A stretch of DNA of 64,000 bases from Rhodococcoides trifolii. Its GTDB lineage: Bacteria; Actinomycetota; Actinomycetes; Mycobacteriales; Mycobacteriaceae. The notes below the pieces were generated by a model. It was not told where the DNA came from and searched no databases. It saw nothing but the letters and a program-made list of their open reading frames with translations. The position numbers and the translations under genes were made by a program. This document shows positions 45,647 through 56,110 of this stretch, one piece after another (within the stretch, counting starts at the first letter, position 1; every line of letters starts with the position of its first letter). The stretch is taken from NCBI RefSeq assembly GCF_014635345.1, contig NZ_BMCU01000001.1, forward strand, positions 434,001 to 498,000, read 5' to 3'.

Positions 45647-47157
45647 TGACCGAGACTCGTTACGTCGCAGCGATCGACCAGGGCACCACGTCGTCGCGGT
45701 GCATGATCTTCGACCACAAGGGCACCGTGGTGGCCGTCGACCAGAAGGAACATCAGCAGATCTTCCCGCAGGCCGGGTGGGTCGAGCACGACGCCGTCGA
45801 GATCTGGGAGAACGTCCGCAGCGTCACCGCAGCTGCCCTCGCCAAGGCCGACCTGCGGCCGAGCGACATCGCCGCTGTCGGCATCACCAACCAGCGCGAG
45901 ACCGCATTGGTATGGGAGCGCGCGACGGGTAAGCCCGTCTACAACGCCATCGTGTGGCAGGACACCCGCACCGACCGCATCGTCACCAAGCTCGGCGGCG
46001 GCGACGCCAACAAGTACACCGCCACAACAGGATTGCCGTTGGCGACGTACTTCTCGGGGCCCAAGGTCAAGTGGATTCTGGACAACGTGGACGGCGCGCA
46101 GGCCAAGGCCGACGCGGGCGAGCTGTGCTTCGGAAACATGGACACCTGGGTGCTGTGGAACATGACCGGCGGCGTCGACGGCGGTCTGCACTACACCGAC
46201 CCGACCAACGCATCGCGCACACTGCTCATGGACCTCGACACCCTGAGCTGGGACGAGAGCATCTGCGCCGACATGGGCATCCCGACGTCGATGCTCCCGG
46301 AGATTCGTAGCTCCTCCGAGGTCTACGGCAACGTGCGCGAGCGGGGTGCCCTCAGCGGCGTTCCCATCGCCGGCATCCTCGGCGATCAGCAGGCAGCGAC
46401 GTTCGGTCAGGCGTGTCTGTCTCCGGGTGAGGCGAAGAACACATACGGCACAGGCAATTTCGTGTTGCTGAACACCGGCACCGAGAAAGTCATGAGCAAG
46501 AACGGTCTCCTGACCACGGTCTGCTACAAGATCGGTGACCAGCCGACGGTCTACGCCCTCGAGGGGTCCATCGCCGTCACCGGTTCGTTGGTCCAGTGGC
46601 TGCGTGACAACCTCGGAATGATCTCCACCGCAGCCGATATCGAGACCGACGCCAAGACCGTCGACGACAACGGCGGCGCCTACTTCGTGCCGGCGTTCTC
46701 CGGCCTCTTCGCTCCGCACTGGCGTAGTGACGCCCGCGGTGCCATCGTCGGACTGACCCGATTCGTCAACAAGGGTCACCTGGCACGCGCCGTACTCGAG
46801 GCCACGGCCTATCAGACGCGCGAGGTGATCGAGGCAATGAACGCCGATTCGGGCGTCGACCTCGAAGTGCTCAAGGTCGACGGAGGTATGGTGGTGAACG
46901 AGCTGCTCATGCAGTTCCAGTCCGACATCTTGAACGTCGACGTAGTCAGGCCCGTCGTTGCCGAAACCACGGCACTCGGCGCCGCGTACGCCGCGGGGCT
47001 TGCCGTCGGCTTCTGGGCGAGCGAAGACGACATTCGCGAGAACTGGGCCGAAGACAAGACGTGGACTCCGTCCATGGACGAGGGCCAGCGCGAGAAGCTC
47101 TACGCCGGCTGGAAGAAAGCCGTCACACGAACACTCGATTGGGTCGATGCCGAATGA
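45646..47157 (+). CDS. glpK: Glycerol kinase
   Basis: Phosphorylates glycerol to sn-glycerol-3-phosphate with ATP. 503 residues, standard length. FGGY-family features include the N-terminal [34 protein letters not shown], the substrate loop [11 protein letters not shown] and the C-terminal ATP site [18 protein letters not shown]. The ATG overlaps the glpF stop by one base. Together with glpF and glpD this is a full glycerol-to-dihydroxyacetone-phosphate module. Confidence 0.97.
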   Translation: MTETRYVAAIDQGTTSSRCMIFDHKGTVVAVDQKEHQQIFPQAGWVEHDAVEIWENVRSVTAAALAKADLRPSDIAAVGITNQRETALVWERATGKPVYNAIVWQDTRTDRIVTKLGGGDANKYTATTGLPLATYFSGPKVKWILDNVDGAQAKADAGELCFGNMDTWVLWNMTGGVDGGLHYTDPTNASRTLLMDLDTLSWDESICADMGIPTSMLPEIRSSSEVYGNVRERGALSGVPIAGILGDQQAATFGQACLSPGEAKNTYGTGNFVLLNTGTEKVMSKNGLLTTVCYKIGDQPTVYALEGSIAVTGSLVQWLRDNLGMISTAADIETDAKTVDDNGGAYFVPAFSGLFAPHWRSDARGAIVGLTRFVNKGHLARAVLEATAYQTREVIEAMNADSGVDLEVLKVDGGMVVNELLMQFQSDILNVDVVRPVVAETTALGAAYAAGLAVGFWASEDDIRENWAEDKTWTPSMDEGQREKLYAGWKKAVTRTLDWVDAE

Positions 47158-48863
47158 ATTCCACCACAACAGCTCTCAGTCCCGAAGCCCGTAGCGAAGC
47201 ACTCCGCCGCCTTGCGTCCGAGGAGATGGACGTTCTCGTCATCGGTGGTGGCGTCGTCGGCACCGGCGCTGCCCTCGACGCGGTCACCCGCGGACTCAAG
47301 ACCGGTCTGGTCGAAGCACGGGACTACGCCGCCGGAACGTCGAGCCGCTCCAGCAAGCTCTTCCACGGCGGCCTGCGCTACCTCGAGCAGTTCAACTTCG
47401 CGCTGGTGTTCGAGGCGCTCAAGGAGCGGTCGCTGGTCTTGAACGACCTGTGCCCACACCTCGCGCGCCCGGTTCCGTTCATCTACCCGCTGGAGAAGCT
47501 GATCGACCGCCCGTACGTGGGGCTGGGTATCGGCGTCTACGACGTGATGGGCGCCGGCCGGGGTGTCCCGTCGCACCACAAGCACCTGGGTAAGAAGAAG
47601 ACGCTCGAGTCGTTCCCGTCGGGCAAGCGGTCCGCCATTCGTGGTGCCGTGCGCTTCTACGAGGGCCAGGTCGACGACGCCCGCCACACCATGATGATCG
47701 CCCGCACGGCGGCGTCCTACGGGGCGTTGTGCGCCAACAGCGTTCGCGTGACGGGCTTCCTTCGGGAAGAGGATCGTGTGGTCGGTGTCGTCGCGACGGA
47801 TCTCGAGTCCGGTGATTCCTTCGAGATCCGCGCCAAGCAGGTCATCAACGCAGCGGGTGTCTGGACCGACGAAATTCAGCAGATGGTCGGTGGGCGGGGG
47901 CAGTTTCAGGTCCGCGCGTCCAAGGGCGTGCACCTGGTGATCCCGCGCAATCGCATCAACTCCTCCACCGGCATCATCACGCGCACCGAGAAGTCACTGC
48001 TGTTCGTGATTCCGTGGGGAAGCCACTGGATCATCGGCACCACCGACACCGACTGGAAGCTCGACCTGGCGCATCCCGCGGCCAGCAAGAGCGATATCGA
48101 CTACATCCTGTCGCACGTCAACAAGCTGTTGCAGGATCCGTTGGACCACAAGGACGTCGTCGGTGTCTACGCCGGGCTTCGTCCGCTGTTGTACGGCGAA
48201 TCCGACTCGACGAGCACGCTGTCGCGTGAGCACGCGGTGTCCTCACCGGTCCGTGGGCTGACCGTCATCGCCGGTGGCAAATACACGACGTACCGTGTGA
48301 TGGCCAAGGACGCAGTCGATTCCGCGGTGCACAACCTGGACCGCCGAGTCCCGGAATGTGTGACCGAGAAGATTCCGCTCGTCGGGGCCGACGGGTACTA
48401 CGGGGCGTGGAACGCGCGTCAGCTCGCCGCCGAGCGTGCGGGCATCCGCGTCGGACGCATGGAACATCTGCTGGGCCGGTACGGAACGCTGACCGGTGAG
48501 GTTCTCGGTCTGATCGACGCGGATCCGTCACTGGGACAGCCGTTGTCGAGTGCGCCGGACTATCTCAAGGCCGAAGCCGTGTACGCGGCGAGCCACGAGG
48601 GCGCGCAGCATCTCGACGACATCCTGACCCGTCGTATCCGAGTGTCGATCGAGCTTGCCGACCGCGGCGAAGCCGCTGCTGCCGAAGTGGCTGCGCTGGT
48701 TGCTCCAGTGCTCGGTTGGTCGGACGAACACATCGCCGACGAAGTCGAGCACTACCGCAAGCGCGTTGCGGCCGAACGTGATTCGCAGTCGCAGCCCGAC
48801 GACGAGACCGCCGACGCCGCCCGGCTCGGTGCGCCGGACGTGCGGGTGGGTGTCGGCGGATAG
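47154..48863 (+). CDS. glpD: Glycerol-3-phosphate dehydrogenase (FAD-dependent, GlpD type)
   Basis: Oxidises glycerol-3-phosphate to dihydroxyacetone phosphate, passing electrons to the quinone pool. 569 residues. FAD motif [19 protein letters not shown] (about 25-43), [20 protein letters not shown] for substrate and FAD, and [11 protein letters not shown] mid-protein. The C-terminal domain ([18 protein letters not shown] onward) is the helical DAO_C fold. Its ATG overlaps the glpK stop by four bases; the longer frame upstream runs inside glpK. The acidic tail ends VGVGG. Confidence 0.96.
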   Translation: MNSTTTALSPEARSEALRRLASEEMDVLVIGGGVVGTGAALDAVTRGLKTGLVEARDYAAGTSSRSSKLFHGGLRYLEQFNFALVFEALKERSLVLNDLCPHLARPVPFIYPLEKLIDRPYVGLGIGVYDVMGAGRGVPSHHKHLGKKKTLESFPSGKRSAIRGAVRFYEGQVDDARHTMMIARTAASYGALCANSVRVTGFLREEDRVVGVVATDLESGDSFEIRAKQVINAAGVWTDEIQQMVGGRGQFQVRASKGVHLVIPRNRINSSTGIITRTEKSLLFVIPWGSHWIIGTTDTDWKLDLAHPAASKSDIDYILSHVNKLLQDPLDHKDVVGVYAGLRPLLYGESDSTSTLSREHAVSSPVRGLTVIAGGKYTTYRVMAKDAVDSAVHNLDRRVPECVTEKIPLVGADGYYGAWNARQLAAERAGIRVGRMEHLLGRYGTLTGEVLGLIDADPSLGQPLSSAPDYLKAEAVYAASHEGAQHLDDILTRRIRVSIELADRGEAAAAEVAALVAPVLGWSDEHIADEVEHYRKRVAAERDSQSQPDDETADAARLGAPDVRVGVGG

Positions 48864-48872
48864 GCCCTGTTC

Positions 48873-48925
48873 CGTTCCCGAGAGCCTTCTGTGAGGGTGC
48901 GAGCCCTGCAGGGCTCTCGGGAACG
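48873..48925 (+). terminator. Terminator hairpin after glpD
   Basis: CGTTCCCGAGAGCC (48873-48886) and GGCTCTCGGGAACG (48912-48925) are exact complements, 14 bp, 9 nt after the glpD stop. A further partial copy of the arm (GGCTCTC) lies at 48931. Confidence 0.8.
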
Positions 48926-49006
48926 TGAACGGCTCTCATATACGTTGACGATTCGACGGCCCCGCTCGTGGGTACCCGTCGACTCGTCTACGAGAGGACA
49001 TGATTG

Positions 49007-49708
49007 ATGACGAACCTGCTGTTCGCGGTAACCGGCGCCGACCACTGGACGCTGAAGGACGGGTCGAAGCACCCCACCGGATTCTGGGCCGAAGAATTGG
49101 TCGAATCGCACCGCACGTTCACCGACGCGGGCTGGAATGTCACCGTTGCCACACCCGGCGGCGTCAAGCCGACGGTCGACCAGGGTTCCCTGGCGGTCGA
49201 TGCCAACGGTGGTGACCAGGCCAAGGTCGACGATCAGAAGGCGTACCTCGAGAAGATCGATTCGATTCTGTCGAGCCCGCAGAAGCTGGAGGACCAGAAG
49301 GCGTCGGACTTCGACGTCGTCTTCGTCCCCGGTGGACACGGCCCGATGGAAGACCTCGCAGTGTCGAAGGAATTCGGCGCGCTCGTCGTCGACTTCCTCG
49401 ACAGCGACAAGGTCGTCTCTGCGGTCTGTCACGCTCCGGCGGCGTTGCTGCCGGCGACGCGTACGGATGGCTCGTGGGCGTTCTCCGGTTACGACGTCAC
49501 CGGGTTCACCAACGAGGAAGAGACGCAGGCAGGACTCGCCGACAAGGCGCCGTGGCTCCTCGAGACGCGTCTGCGCGACGGGGGCGGTTCGTTCTCCTCG
49601 GGTGAGGCGTGGGGGCCGCACATCGTCGTCGACCGCACGGTCTACACCGGGCAGAACCCGGCGTCGACGAAGCCCTTGGCCGAGCGTCTGGTTGCCGACC
49701 TCGGCTGA
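49007..49708 (+). CDS. DJ-1/PfpI family protein (Hsp31-like)
   Basis: 233 residues. The nucleophile elbow is SAVCHAPAAL, with Cys and a neighbouring His, and the glutamate handle is in VVFVPGGHGPMEDLAVS. Such proteins act as chaperones, deglycases or glyoxalases in stress protection. The precise activity is debated in the family. ATG at 49007 is in frame with AGAGGA upstream; a TTG at 49004 is less likely. It converges with the permease gene 7 bp away and has no partner in an operon. Confidence 0.87.
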   Translation: MTNLLFAVTGADHWTLKDGSKHPTGFWAEELVESHRTFTDAGWNVTVATPGGVKPTVDQGSLAVDANGGDQAKVDDQKAYLEKIDSILSSPQKLEDQKASDFDVVFVPGGHGPMEDLAVSKEFGALVVDFLDSDKVVSAVCHAPAALLPATRTDGSWAFSGYDVTGFTNEEETQAGLADKAPWLLETRLRDGGGSFSSGEAWGPHIVVDRTVYTGQNPASTKPLAERLVADLG

Positions 49709-49715
49709 GTCCCCT

Positions 49716-50954
49716 TCACCGAGCTCCGAGGTCGGGCCGCGGACGGGCCCCTCGGGCGAAGTAGGCAATAGCGCCGACCGCCAGGACCGCGAGCCCGGCC
49801 AGCACGGACGACACGGGCAGGTACACCGCCAGCATCACGCACCCGAGCGCACCGACCGCCGGCACCACGCGATTGCGTACGCGTCCGGACAGTGTCCACG
49901 CCGACGCGTTCGCGACCAGGTAGTAGGTCAACACCGCGAAGGACGAGAAGCCGATCGCCTGACGTACGTCGACGGTCGCCGCGACAACGGCGACGACGAT
50001 CCCGATCGCCAGCTCCGCATGGTGCGGTCCGCCGAACCGGGCGTGCACAGAAGAGAGCGTGCGCGGCAGATGCCCGTCCCTGGCCATGGCGAACGTCGTG
50101 CGCGAGACCCCCAGCAGCAGCGACAACAACGACCCGACAGCAGCCACCACCGCTCCGACACGCACGACCGACTCGGCCCAGCCGAATCCTGCCGACCGTA
50201 CGGCCAGGGCGAGCGGATCCGTCGCCGCGGCGAGGACGTCGATGCCCAGGACATGAACGACGGCCGCCGTGACCGCGGCGTAGACGACGAACGTGATGGC
50301 CAGGGCAGTCGGAATCGCGCGCGGAATGGTGCGCTCGGGGTCGCGCACCTCCTCGCCGAGTGTGGCGATACGCGCATACCCGGCGAACGCGAAGAACAGC
50401 AACCCGGCGCCCTGCACGACCCCGCTGACACCGTACGACTGGGCCGACGAGGAGGGCGCGCTGGTACCTATCACGCTCAGCACGACCACCACGGCGAGCA
50501 CCGCGAGGACGATCGCGAGGATGATGCGGGCGAACACGGCCGACTTCTGCACCCCCACGTAGTCGACGGCCGTCACCAGCAGAACCGCCGCCACGGCAAC
50601 GAGATTCGCGTGCTGAGGCCAGGCGTAGCTTCCGACGGTCAGCGCCATCGCAGCACACGAAGCCGTCTTGCCGACGACGAAACCCCACCCGGCCAGGTAG
50701 CCCCAGAACGGGCCCAGGCGTTCACGTCCGTAGACGTACGTACCGCCGGAGGACGGGTACAGCGCTGCGAGGCGAGCCGACGAGTCGGCGTTGCAGTAGG
50801 CGATCACGGCCGCGACAGCGAGCGCGGCGAACACATAGCTGCCCGCCGCGGCTGCCGCAGGCCCGAGGGCGACGAAGATGCCGGAGGCGACCATCGCGCC
50901 CAGCCCGATGACGACCGAGTCGAGAACCCCCAACCGCCTCTGCAGCGCAGGCAT
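49716..50954 (-). CDS. APC-family amino-acid permease
   Basis: 412 residues with about 12 hydrophobic segments. The unwound first helix motif is SVVIGLGAMVASGIFVALGP (G(A/S)xIGSGIF type). Helix 3 follows as GTYVYGRERLGPFWGYLAGW. The ATG overlaps the stop of the hydroxybutyryl-CoA dehydrogenase gene (TGATG), so it is co-transcribed with the fatty-acid genes. Substrate is unknown; cationic or branched-chain amino acids are possible. Confidence 0.85.
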   Translation of the reverse strand: MPALQRRLGVLDSVVIGLGAMVASGIFVALGPAAAAAGSYVFAALAVAAVIAYCNADSSARLAALYPSSGGTYVYGRERLGPFWGYLAGWGFVVGKTASCAAMALTVGSYAWPQHANLVAVAAVLLVTAVDYVGVQKSAVFARIILAIVLAVLAVVVVLSVIGTSAPSSSAQSYGVSGVVQGAGLLFFAFAGYARIATLGEEVRDPERTIPRAIPTALAITFVVYAAVTAAVVHVLGIDVLAAATDPLALAVRSAGFGWAESVVRVGAVVAAVGSLLSLLLGVSRTTFAMARDGHLPRTLSSVHARFGGPHHAELAIGIVVAVVAATVDVRQAIGFSSFAVLTYYLVANASAWTLSGRVRNRVVPAVGALGCVMLAVYLPVSSVLAGLAVLAVGAIAYFARGARPRPDLGAR

Positions 50955-51799
50955 CAGTAGGTGTAGAAGCCTCGCCCGGTCTTGCGGCCCAGGTAGCCCG
51001 CATCGACCATGCGCTGCAACAAGACCGGCGGGGCGTACTGCTGCTCGCGGAACTCCGCGTACAGCGATTCGGCGACGGCCAGGGTGACGTCGAGGCCGAC
51101 CGTGTCCGTCAGACGCAGCGGTCCCATCGGGTGGGCGCAGCCACTGACCATGCCCTCGTCGATGTCCTCGGCGCTGGCGAAGCCGGATTCGAACATGCGG
51201 ATTGCCGAGCACAGGTAGGGGATCAGCAGCGCGTTGACGATGAAGCCTGCCTGGTCCTTGGACTGGATCGTCTTCTTGCCCAACGTGTCCCGAGCGAACG
51301 ACGTGACCTTGTCGACAACGGTGGGATCCGTCTTGAGCGAGACGACGATCTCGACGAGCGGCAACACGGGCACCGGGTTGAAGAAGTGCACGCCCACCAC
51401 TCGCTGCGGGTTCTTCGTCGCGTTCGCGAGCTTGATGACGGGGATCGACGACGTGTTCGTTGCGAGAATGGTGTCCGGTCCGACGATCGCGTCGAGTTTG
51501 GAGAAGAAATCGACCTTCAACTCGAGAATTTCCGGCGCGGCTTCGATCACGAGCTCGCGATCGGCGAAGTCCTCGATGGTGGTGGTCACGGTGATGCGCC
51601 CGATGGCGTCGGCGGACGCGTCCTTGTCGAGCCGACCCGACTTCACAGCGCGGGCAAGCGATTTCTCGATGCGCGCCACTGCTGCGTCGGCTGCTTCCTC
51701 GTCCCGTTCGAGGACCAGCACGGTCGACCTTGCCCGGGCAGCGACCTCCGCGATACCTGCGCCCATGGTTCCGCCGCCGATGACTCCGAGCTTGTTCAA
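50954..51799 (-). CDS. 3-hydroxybutyryl-CoA dehydrogenase
   Basis: NAD(P)-dependent oxidation of 3-hydroxyacyl-CoA in beta-oxidation or butanoate metabolism. 281 residues. The dinucleotide motif LGVIGGGTMGAGIAEVAA starts at residue 4. The catalytic His is in VVGVHFFNPVPVLPLVEIV, and the C-terminal domain has KDQAGFIVNALLIPYLCSAI. It resembles FadB2 of mycobacteria. It lies 30 bp downstream of fadD and overlaps the permease by one base. Confidence 0.93.
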   Translation of the reverse strand: MNKLGVIGGGTMGAGIAEVAARARSTVLVLERDEEAADAAVARIEKSLARAVKSGRLDKDASADAIGRITVTTTIEDFADRELVIEAAPEILELKVDFFSKLDAIVGPDTILATNTSSIPVIKLANATKNPQRVVGVHFFNPVPVLPLVEIVVSLKTDPTVVDKVTSFARDTLGKKTIQSKDQAGFIVNALLIPYLCSAIRMFESGFASAEDIDEGMVSGCAHPMGPLRLTDTVGLDVTLAVAESLYAEFREQQYAPPVLLQRMVDAGYLGRKTGRGFYTY

Positions 51800-51829
51800 C
51801 CGTGCTCCTTCGTAGTGGGTGAAGTGATT

Positions 51830-53422
51830 TTAGCCCTGGATGCGGGACTCACTCGCAGACCACTCGGCGTCGCGCAGTTCCTTCTTGCGGATCTTCCCCG
51901 TCGACGTCTTCGGCAGCTCCACGATGAATTCGACCGCACCGGGCGCCTTGTACGACGCAATCTTCGACTTCACGTGAGCGACCAGGTCGTCACCGGTGAC
52001 GTCCGATCCGGCCACCAGCACCACGAAGGCCTTGGGGCGCTCGCCCCATTTCTCGTCCGGCACACCGACAACGGCGACGTCCGCGACCGCGGGGTGGCTG
52101 GCCAGTGCCTGCTCGACCTCGATCGTCGAAATGTTCTCGCCGCCGGAGATGACGACGTCCTTGGCGCGGTCGAGGAGTTGAACGTATCCGTCGGGGTGCA
52201 TCACGCCGAGGTCGCCCGAGTGGAACCACCCGCCGGCGAAAGCTGTTGTGGTGCCGTCCACGTCGTCGTAGTACCCCTTCATGACGTTGTTTCCGCGCAT
52301 GACGATCTCACCCATCTCGACACCGTCGGGGGCGACGTCGACGAGGGGTAGTTCGTCCTGGCGGACGACGCGGAGATGGTCGGCGGTGAGGAAGCCGACG
52401 CCCTGACGTGCCAGTCGGGTGGCCTGCTCGTCGGGGTCGAGATCGTTCCATGCGGCTTTGGCCTCGCACACCGAGTAGGGGCCGTACGTCTCGGTGAGGC
52501 CGTAGACGTGCACGAGAGTGGCACCGAGAGAACGGATCTTGCCGATGACCGTCGGGCTGGGGGGAGCGCCGGCGGTGGCGATGGTGAGCGGTCGATCCAG
52601 CGTGTGCGCTTCGGACGCCGTCGCCAAGGTGGTGAGTACCGTCGGCGCACCGCACAGATGGTCGACGCCGAGCGTGTCGATCAACTCCCACATGACGTCA
52701 CCTCGAACGGCGCGCAGACACACTTGGGTGCCCGATGCGGCGGTCACGGCCCAGGTGGTGCACCACCCATTGCAGTGGAACATCGGCAGCGACCACAGGT
52801 ACTTCGTGTCGACACCGAAACCCTGGTGGTGCAGTTCACCCAACGAGTTCAGGTAGGCGCCGCGGTGGGTGTACATCACTCCCTTGGGCCTCCCCGTGGT
52901 GCCGGACGTGTAATTGATGGTGATCGTGGCGGTCTCGTCGTCGACTTCCCAGGGGATCACCTCGTCGGATCCGCGGCTCAGAACGTCCGCGAACGGTACG
53001 GCTGCGCCAGTGAATTCTCCTGCCACACTCGGTGTTTCGACGATCTCGCGAACGGTCGCGAAGGGCACGTCGGGAAGGAGGGCGGCGTCGCCGATCAGCA
53101 TCACGGCGCCGGAGTGATCGCAGATGTACTGCACTTCTTCCGCGGACAGGCGGGTGTTGATGGCCACCAGTACGCCCTTCGCCAGGGGAACGGCGTAGTG
53201 CGCGGCCAAGAGTTCGGCGGAGTTGGCGGCAATGAACGCGACACGGTCACCCACATCGATACCCGACGCGTGCAGCGCGCGGGCGAACCGCGTGACCAAC
53301 GCAGCGAACTCGGTGTACGTGAAGGTCCGCTCGCCGTCGACGACGGCGACCTTGTCCGGGTACACCTCCGCGGCGCGGCCGAGGAAGCGAAGAGGAGTCA
53401 GCGGTGTGTCGAGGCCTGCCAT
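51830..53422 (-). CDS. Fatty-acyl-CoA synthetase (FadD-type, AMP-forming)
   Basis: Activates a carboxylic acid to its CoA thioester via an acyl-adenylate. 530 residues. Signature motifs are INYTSGTTGRPKGVMYTHRG (P-loop), VHVYGLTETYGPYSV, the Asp/Gly GGWFHSGDLGVMHPDGY and the C-terminal PKTSTGKIRKKELRD with the catalytic Lys. The sequence resembles medium- and short-chain synthetases (AlkK-like) more than very-long-chain ones. It precedes the dehydrogenase and permease genes on the same strand. Chain length specificity is inferred only. Confidence 0.9.
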   Translation of the reverse strand: MAGLDTPLTPLRFLGRAAEVYPDKVAVVDGERTFTYTEFAALVTRFARALHASGIDVGDRVAFIAANSAELLAAHYAVPLAKGVLVAINTRLSAEEVQYICDHSGAVMLIGDAALLPDVPFATVREIVETPSVAGEFTGAAVPFADVLSRGSDEVIPWEVDDETATITINYTSGTTGRPKGVMYTHRGAYLNSLGELHHQGFGVDTKYLWSLPMFHCNGWCTTWAVTAASGTQVCLRAVRGDVMWELIDTLGVDHLCGAPTVLTTLATASEAHTLDRPLTIATAGAPPSPTVIGKIRSLGATLVHVYGLTETYGPYSVCEAKAAWNDLDPDEQATRLARQGVGFLTADHLRVVRQDELPLVDVAPDGVEMGEIVMRGNNVMKGYYDDVDGTTTAFAGGWFHSGDLGVMHPDGYVQLLDRAKDVVISGGENISTIEVEQALASHPAVADVAVVGVPDEKWGERPKAFVVLVAGSDVTGDDLVAHVKSKIASYKAPGAVEFIVELPKTSTGKIRKKELRDAEWSASESRIQG

Positions 53423-53451
53423 GGCCCGAGTCTAGGCACCGCCGAACGACG

Positions 53452-53484
53452 CGAGCCGCACCTTCGAGAAGAAGGTGCGGCTCG
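53452..53484 (-). terminator. 14-bp hairpin between fadE5 and fadD
   Basis: CGAGCCGCACCTTC (53452-53465) and its exact complement (53471-53484) flank a 5-nt loop, in the 94-bp gap after the fadE5 stop. Direct copies of GGGTCGGA follow at 53497-53518. It should end fadE5 transcription and separate it from fadD. Confidence 0.8.
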
Positions 53485-53516
53485 AGGGTCGATCTGAGGG
53501 TCGGAGGGTCGGAGGG

Positions 53517-55352
53517 TCAGAAGGCGGCTTCGTCGAGCTCCATGATGTCGTTCTCGATGTTGGACAGGATGTTCCGCGTAGCCGTCAGCTTGGGCAGCTG
53601 GTTCTTCGCGAAGAACGACGCCACGGCAATCTTGCCCTCGTAGAAGGACTTGTCCTTGCCCGTGTCACCGGCGTCGAGCGCGGCGATGGCAACCTCGGAC
53701 TGGCGCAGAAGCAGCCAGCCGATCATCAGCTCTCCGACGCTCATGAGCAGACGCACGGAACCGAGGCCGATCTTGTACAGCTCGGACGGCTGTTCCTGTG
53801 CGCCCATGAGGTGCTGAGTGAGCGTGGCGACCATGCCCTGCACATCCTCGAGAGCAGTGGCGAGAAGTGCGCGCTCGGTCTTGAGCCGACCGTTGCCCGC
53901 TTCGCTGTCGATGAACGACTTGATCTGGCCTGCGATGTGCGCGAGTGCCACCCCGCGGTCACGGGCGATCTTGCGGAAGAAGAAGTCCTGGGCCTGGATG
54001 GCCGTGGTGCCCTCGTACAGCGAGTCGATCTTGGCGTCACGGATGTACTGCTCGATCGGGTAGTCCTGCAGGTAACCCGACCCGCCGAGGGTCTGCAGGC
54101 TTTGCGCGAGCTGCTCGTACGCGTTCTCGCTGCCGCATCCCTTGACGATGGGGAGAAGCAGGTCGTTCACGCGGAACGCGGTGTCCTTGTCGGCTCCCGA
54201 CACCTGCATCGCGGTCTGCTCGTTCTGGTGCGAGGCGGTGAAGAGGTAGATGGCGCGCATGCCCTCGGCGTACGCCTTCTGCGTCATGAGGCTGCGACGG
54301 ACATCGGGGTGGTGCGTGATGGTGACGCGGGGCGCGGCCTTGTTCGTGTTGTTCACCAGGTCGGCGCCCTGGACGCGCTGCTTCGCATAGTCGAGTGCGG
54401 TGAGGTAGCCGGTGGACAGGGTGGAGATGGCCTTGGTGCCGACCATCATGCGAGCGTGCTCGATGACGTCGAACATCTGGGCGATGCCGTTGTGGACGTC
54501 GCCGACCAACCAGCCCTTGGCGGGCACCCCGTGCCCACCGAGGGTGAGCTCGCAGGTCGCGGAGACTTTGAGGCCCATCTTGTGCTCGACGTTGGTGACG
54601 AAGACGCCGTTACGCTCACCCAGTTCGCCGGTCTCGGAATCGAAGTGGAACTTCGGTACGAAGAACAACGAGAGGCCCTTGGTGCCCGGCTTGCCGCCCT
54701 CGGGGCGTGCCAAGACGAGGTGGAAGATGTTCTCGAACAGATCGTCGGAGTCGGCCGAGGTGATGAAGCGCTTCACGCCCTCGATGTGCCACGTTCCGTC
54801 GGACTGCTCGATGGCCTTGGTGCGGCCTGCGCCGACGTCCGATCCGGCGTCGGGCTCGGTGAGCACCATCGTGGCGCCCCAGCCGCGCTCGGAAGCCATT
54901 GCGGCCCACTTCTTCTGCTGCTCGTTGCCGTTGTCGGCGAGGATCTGCGCGAAGCTCGGGCCCGCGGCGTAGAAGAAGGCGGCGGGGTTGGATCCGAGAA
55001 TCATCTCGGCGATGGACCAGAGCAGCATGCGGGGGACCGGGATACCGCCGAGTTCTTCGCTGACGCCGAGGTGGTCCCAGCCGGCTTCCTGGTAGGCGCG
55101 GTACGCCTTCTTGAACGATTCCGGGAGCGTCACCGTATGCGTTTCGGGGTCGAATGTGGGGGGATTGCGGTCGGCGTCCGCGAACGACTCGGCAAGCGGG
55201 CCTTCGGTCAGGCGACGAACCTCGGTCAGCATGTCTTTCGCGGTGTCGACGTCCAGGTCACCGAACTGACCGGACTCGAGCGTCTTGCCCAGGCCGAACA
55301 ACTCGAACAGGTTGAATTCGATGTCTCGCAGATTGCTCTTGTAATGGCCCAT
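53517..55352 (-). CDS. fadE5: Acyl-CoA dehydrogenase FadE5
   Basis: FAD-dependent first step of beta-oxidation. 611 residues, the long AcdA/FadE5 type. Flavin and substrate motifs include [20 protein letters not shown] and the helical region [20 protein letters not shown] at the N-terminus. The active-site region is [20 protein letters not shown], and the extended C-terminal helical domain is complete. The order after fadA2 in mycobacteria is kept, but here about 14 kb of other genes lie between. GCTAC-N6-GTAAC about 95-110 bp upstream is a weak match to the TetR operator. Confidence 0.92.
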   Translation of the reverse strand: MGHYKSNLRDIEFNLFELFGLGKTLESGQFGDLDVDTAKDMLTEVRRLTEGPLAESFADADRNPPTFDPETHTVTLPESFKKAYRAYQEAGWDHLGVSEELGGIPVPRMLLWSIAEMILGSNPAAFFYAAGPSFAQILADNGNEQQKKWAAMASERGWGATMVLTEPDAGSDVGAGRTKAIEQSDGTWHIEGVKRFITSADSDDLFENIFHLVLARPEGGKPGTKGLSLFFVPKFHFDSETGELGERNGVFVTNVEHKMGLKVSATCELTLGGHGVPAKGWLVGDVHNGIAQMFDVIEHARMMVGTKAISTLSTGYLTALDYAKQRVQGADLVNNTNKAAPRVTITHHPDVRRSLMTQKAYAEGMRAIYLFTASHQNEQTAMQVSGADKDTAFRVNDLLLPIVKGCGSENAYEQLAQSLQTLGGSGYLQDYPIEQYIRDAKIDSLYEGTTAIQAQDFFFRKIARDRGVALAHIAGQIKSFIDSEAGNGRLKTERALLATALEDVQGMVATLTQHLMGAQEQPSELYKIGLGSVRLLMSVGELMIGWLLLRQSEVAIAALDAGDTGKDKSFYEGKIAVASFFAKNQLPKLTATRNILSNIENDIMELDEAAF

Positions 55353-55471
55353 GGTGATGCGTTCTCCGTCTCAGATGGTGCGGTCTCTTGTGTTCCGAGT
55401 ACCGCCGCTACGGTCGAAACCGACGTCGGTCCAGCCGACCAAAAGCTACTGGCCGGTAACATAGGGCTATA

Positions 55472-56110
55472 TTACGCCGGAATGGTCGCGCTGCCAACAT
55501 CTGTTTTACGTGCGAACACCACTGCATCCAGGGCGGATCCTTCTGCAAGGTCACGGCGCCGCGTCTCGGCCGTTCGAACGTCCAGTCGTCCGTCGATGTC
55601 GTTCACGAGATCGGCTGGCGTGTAGAGGATTTGGGGATCCTGCGGACCGCCGACGCCATCGGTGAGGTTGGCCGAATCGTGCCCGCAAATCACGAGGATT
55701 CCCTCAGGTTTCAACGCCGAAATTGCCGTGTCGACGACCTGTTTCCGTGCCCCGGGTTGCAGGTGAAGGTAAAGAACCAGCACCAAGTCATAGTTCGGCT
55801 CGACTATGAGCTCGGTCACGTCTTTGCGTACCCACCTCAGCCGGCTCTGAATGGCGTTCGTGGCCGTCCGCGCCACCGCTACACCCTTGCGCAGCCCCTC
55901 TGCACTGAAGTCGACGGCGTCGACGGTCCACCCACGCGTCGCAAGCCACAGAGCGTTGCGTCCCTCACCGCACGCGAGGTCGAGTGCTCGGCCCGGCGGG
56001 AGTGACGTGGTGAACTCCACGACGAACTGGTTGGGCGGCGATCCCCACTTCAGTTCCTGCCCAGCGTATTTGGTATCCCACACAGTTGCATCCCAGTCGG
56101 CGGCGTCCAT
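55472..56110 (-). CDS. Class I SAM methyltransferase, TehB-like
   Basis: 212 residues. Motif I RALDLACGEGRNALWLA, the acidic VDAVDFSAEG and motif IV-like LVLVLYLHLQPGARKQVV show a small-molecule methyltransferase similar to tellurite- or thiol-methylating proteins. It overlaps the CaiB-type gene by one base (TGATG), so it is its operon partner. The substrate is unknown. It lies 120 bp upstream of fadE5 on the same strand. Confidence 0.83.
   Translation of the reverse strand: MDAADWDATVWDTKYAGQELKWGSPPNQFVVEFTTSLPPGRALDLACGEGRNALWLATRGWTVDAVDFSAEGLRKGVAVARTATNAIQSRLRWVRKDVTELIVEPNYDLVLVLYLHLQPGARKQVVDTAISALKPEGILVICGHDSANLTDGVGGPQDPQILYTPADLVNDIDGRLDVRTAETRRRDLAEGSALDAVVFARKTDVGSATIPA

Noticed and set aside
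45475-47169. 564-residue minus-strand frame opposite glpK
   Set aside because: glpK on the plus strand has full FGGY motifs and couplings on both sides; this frame is a shadow.
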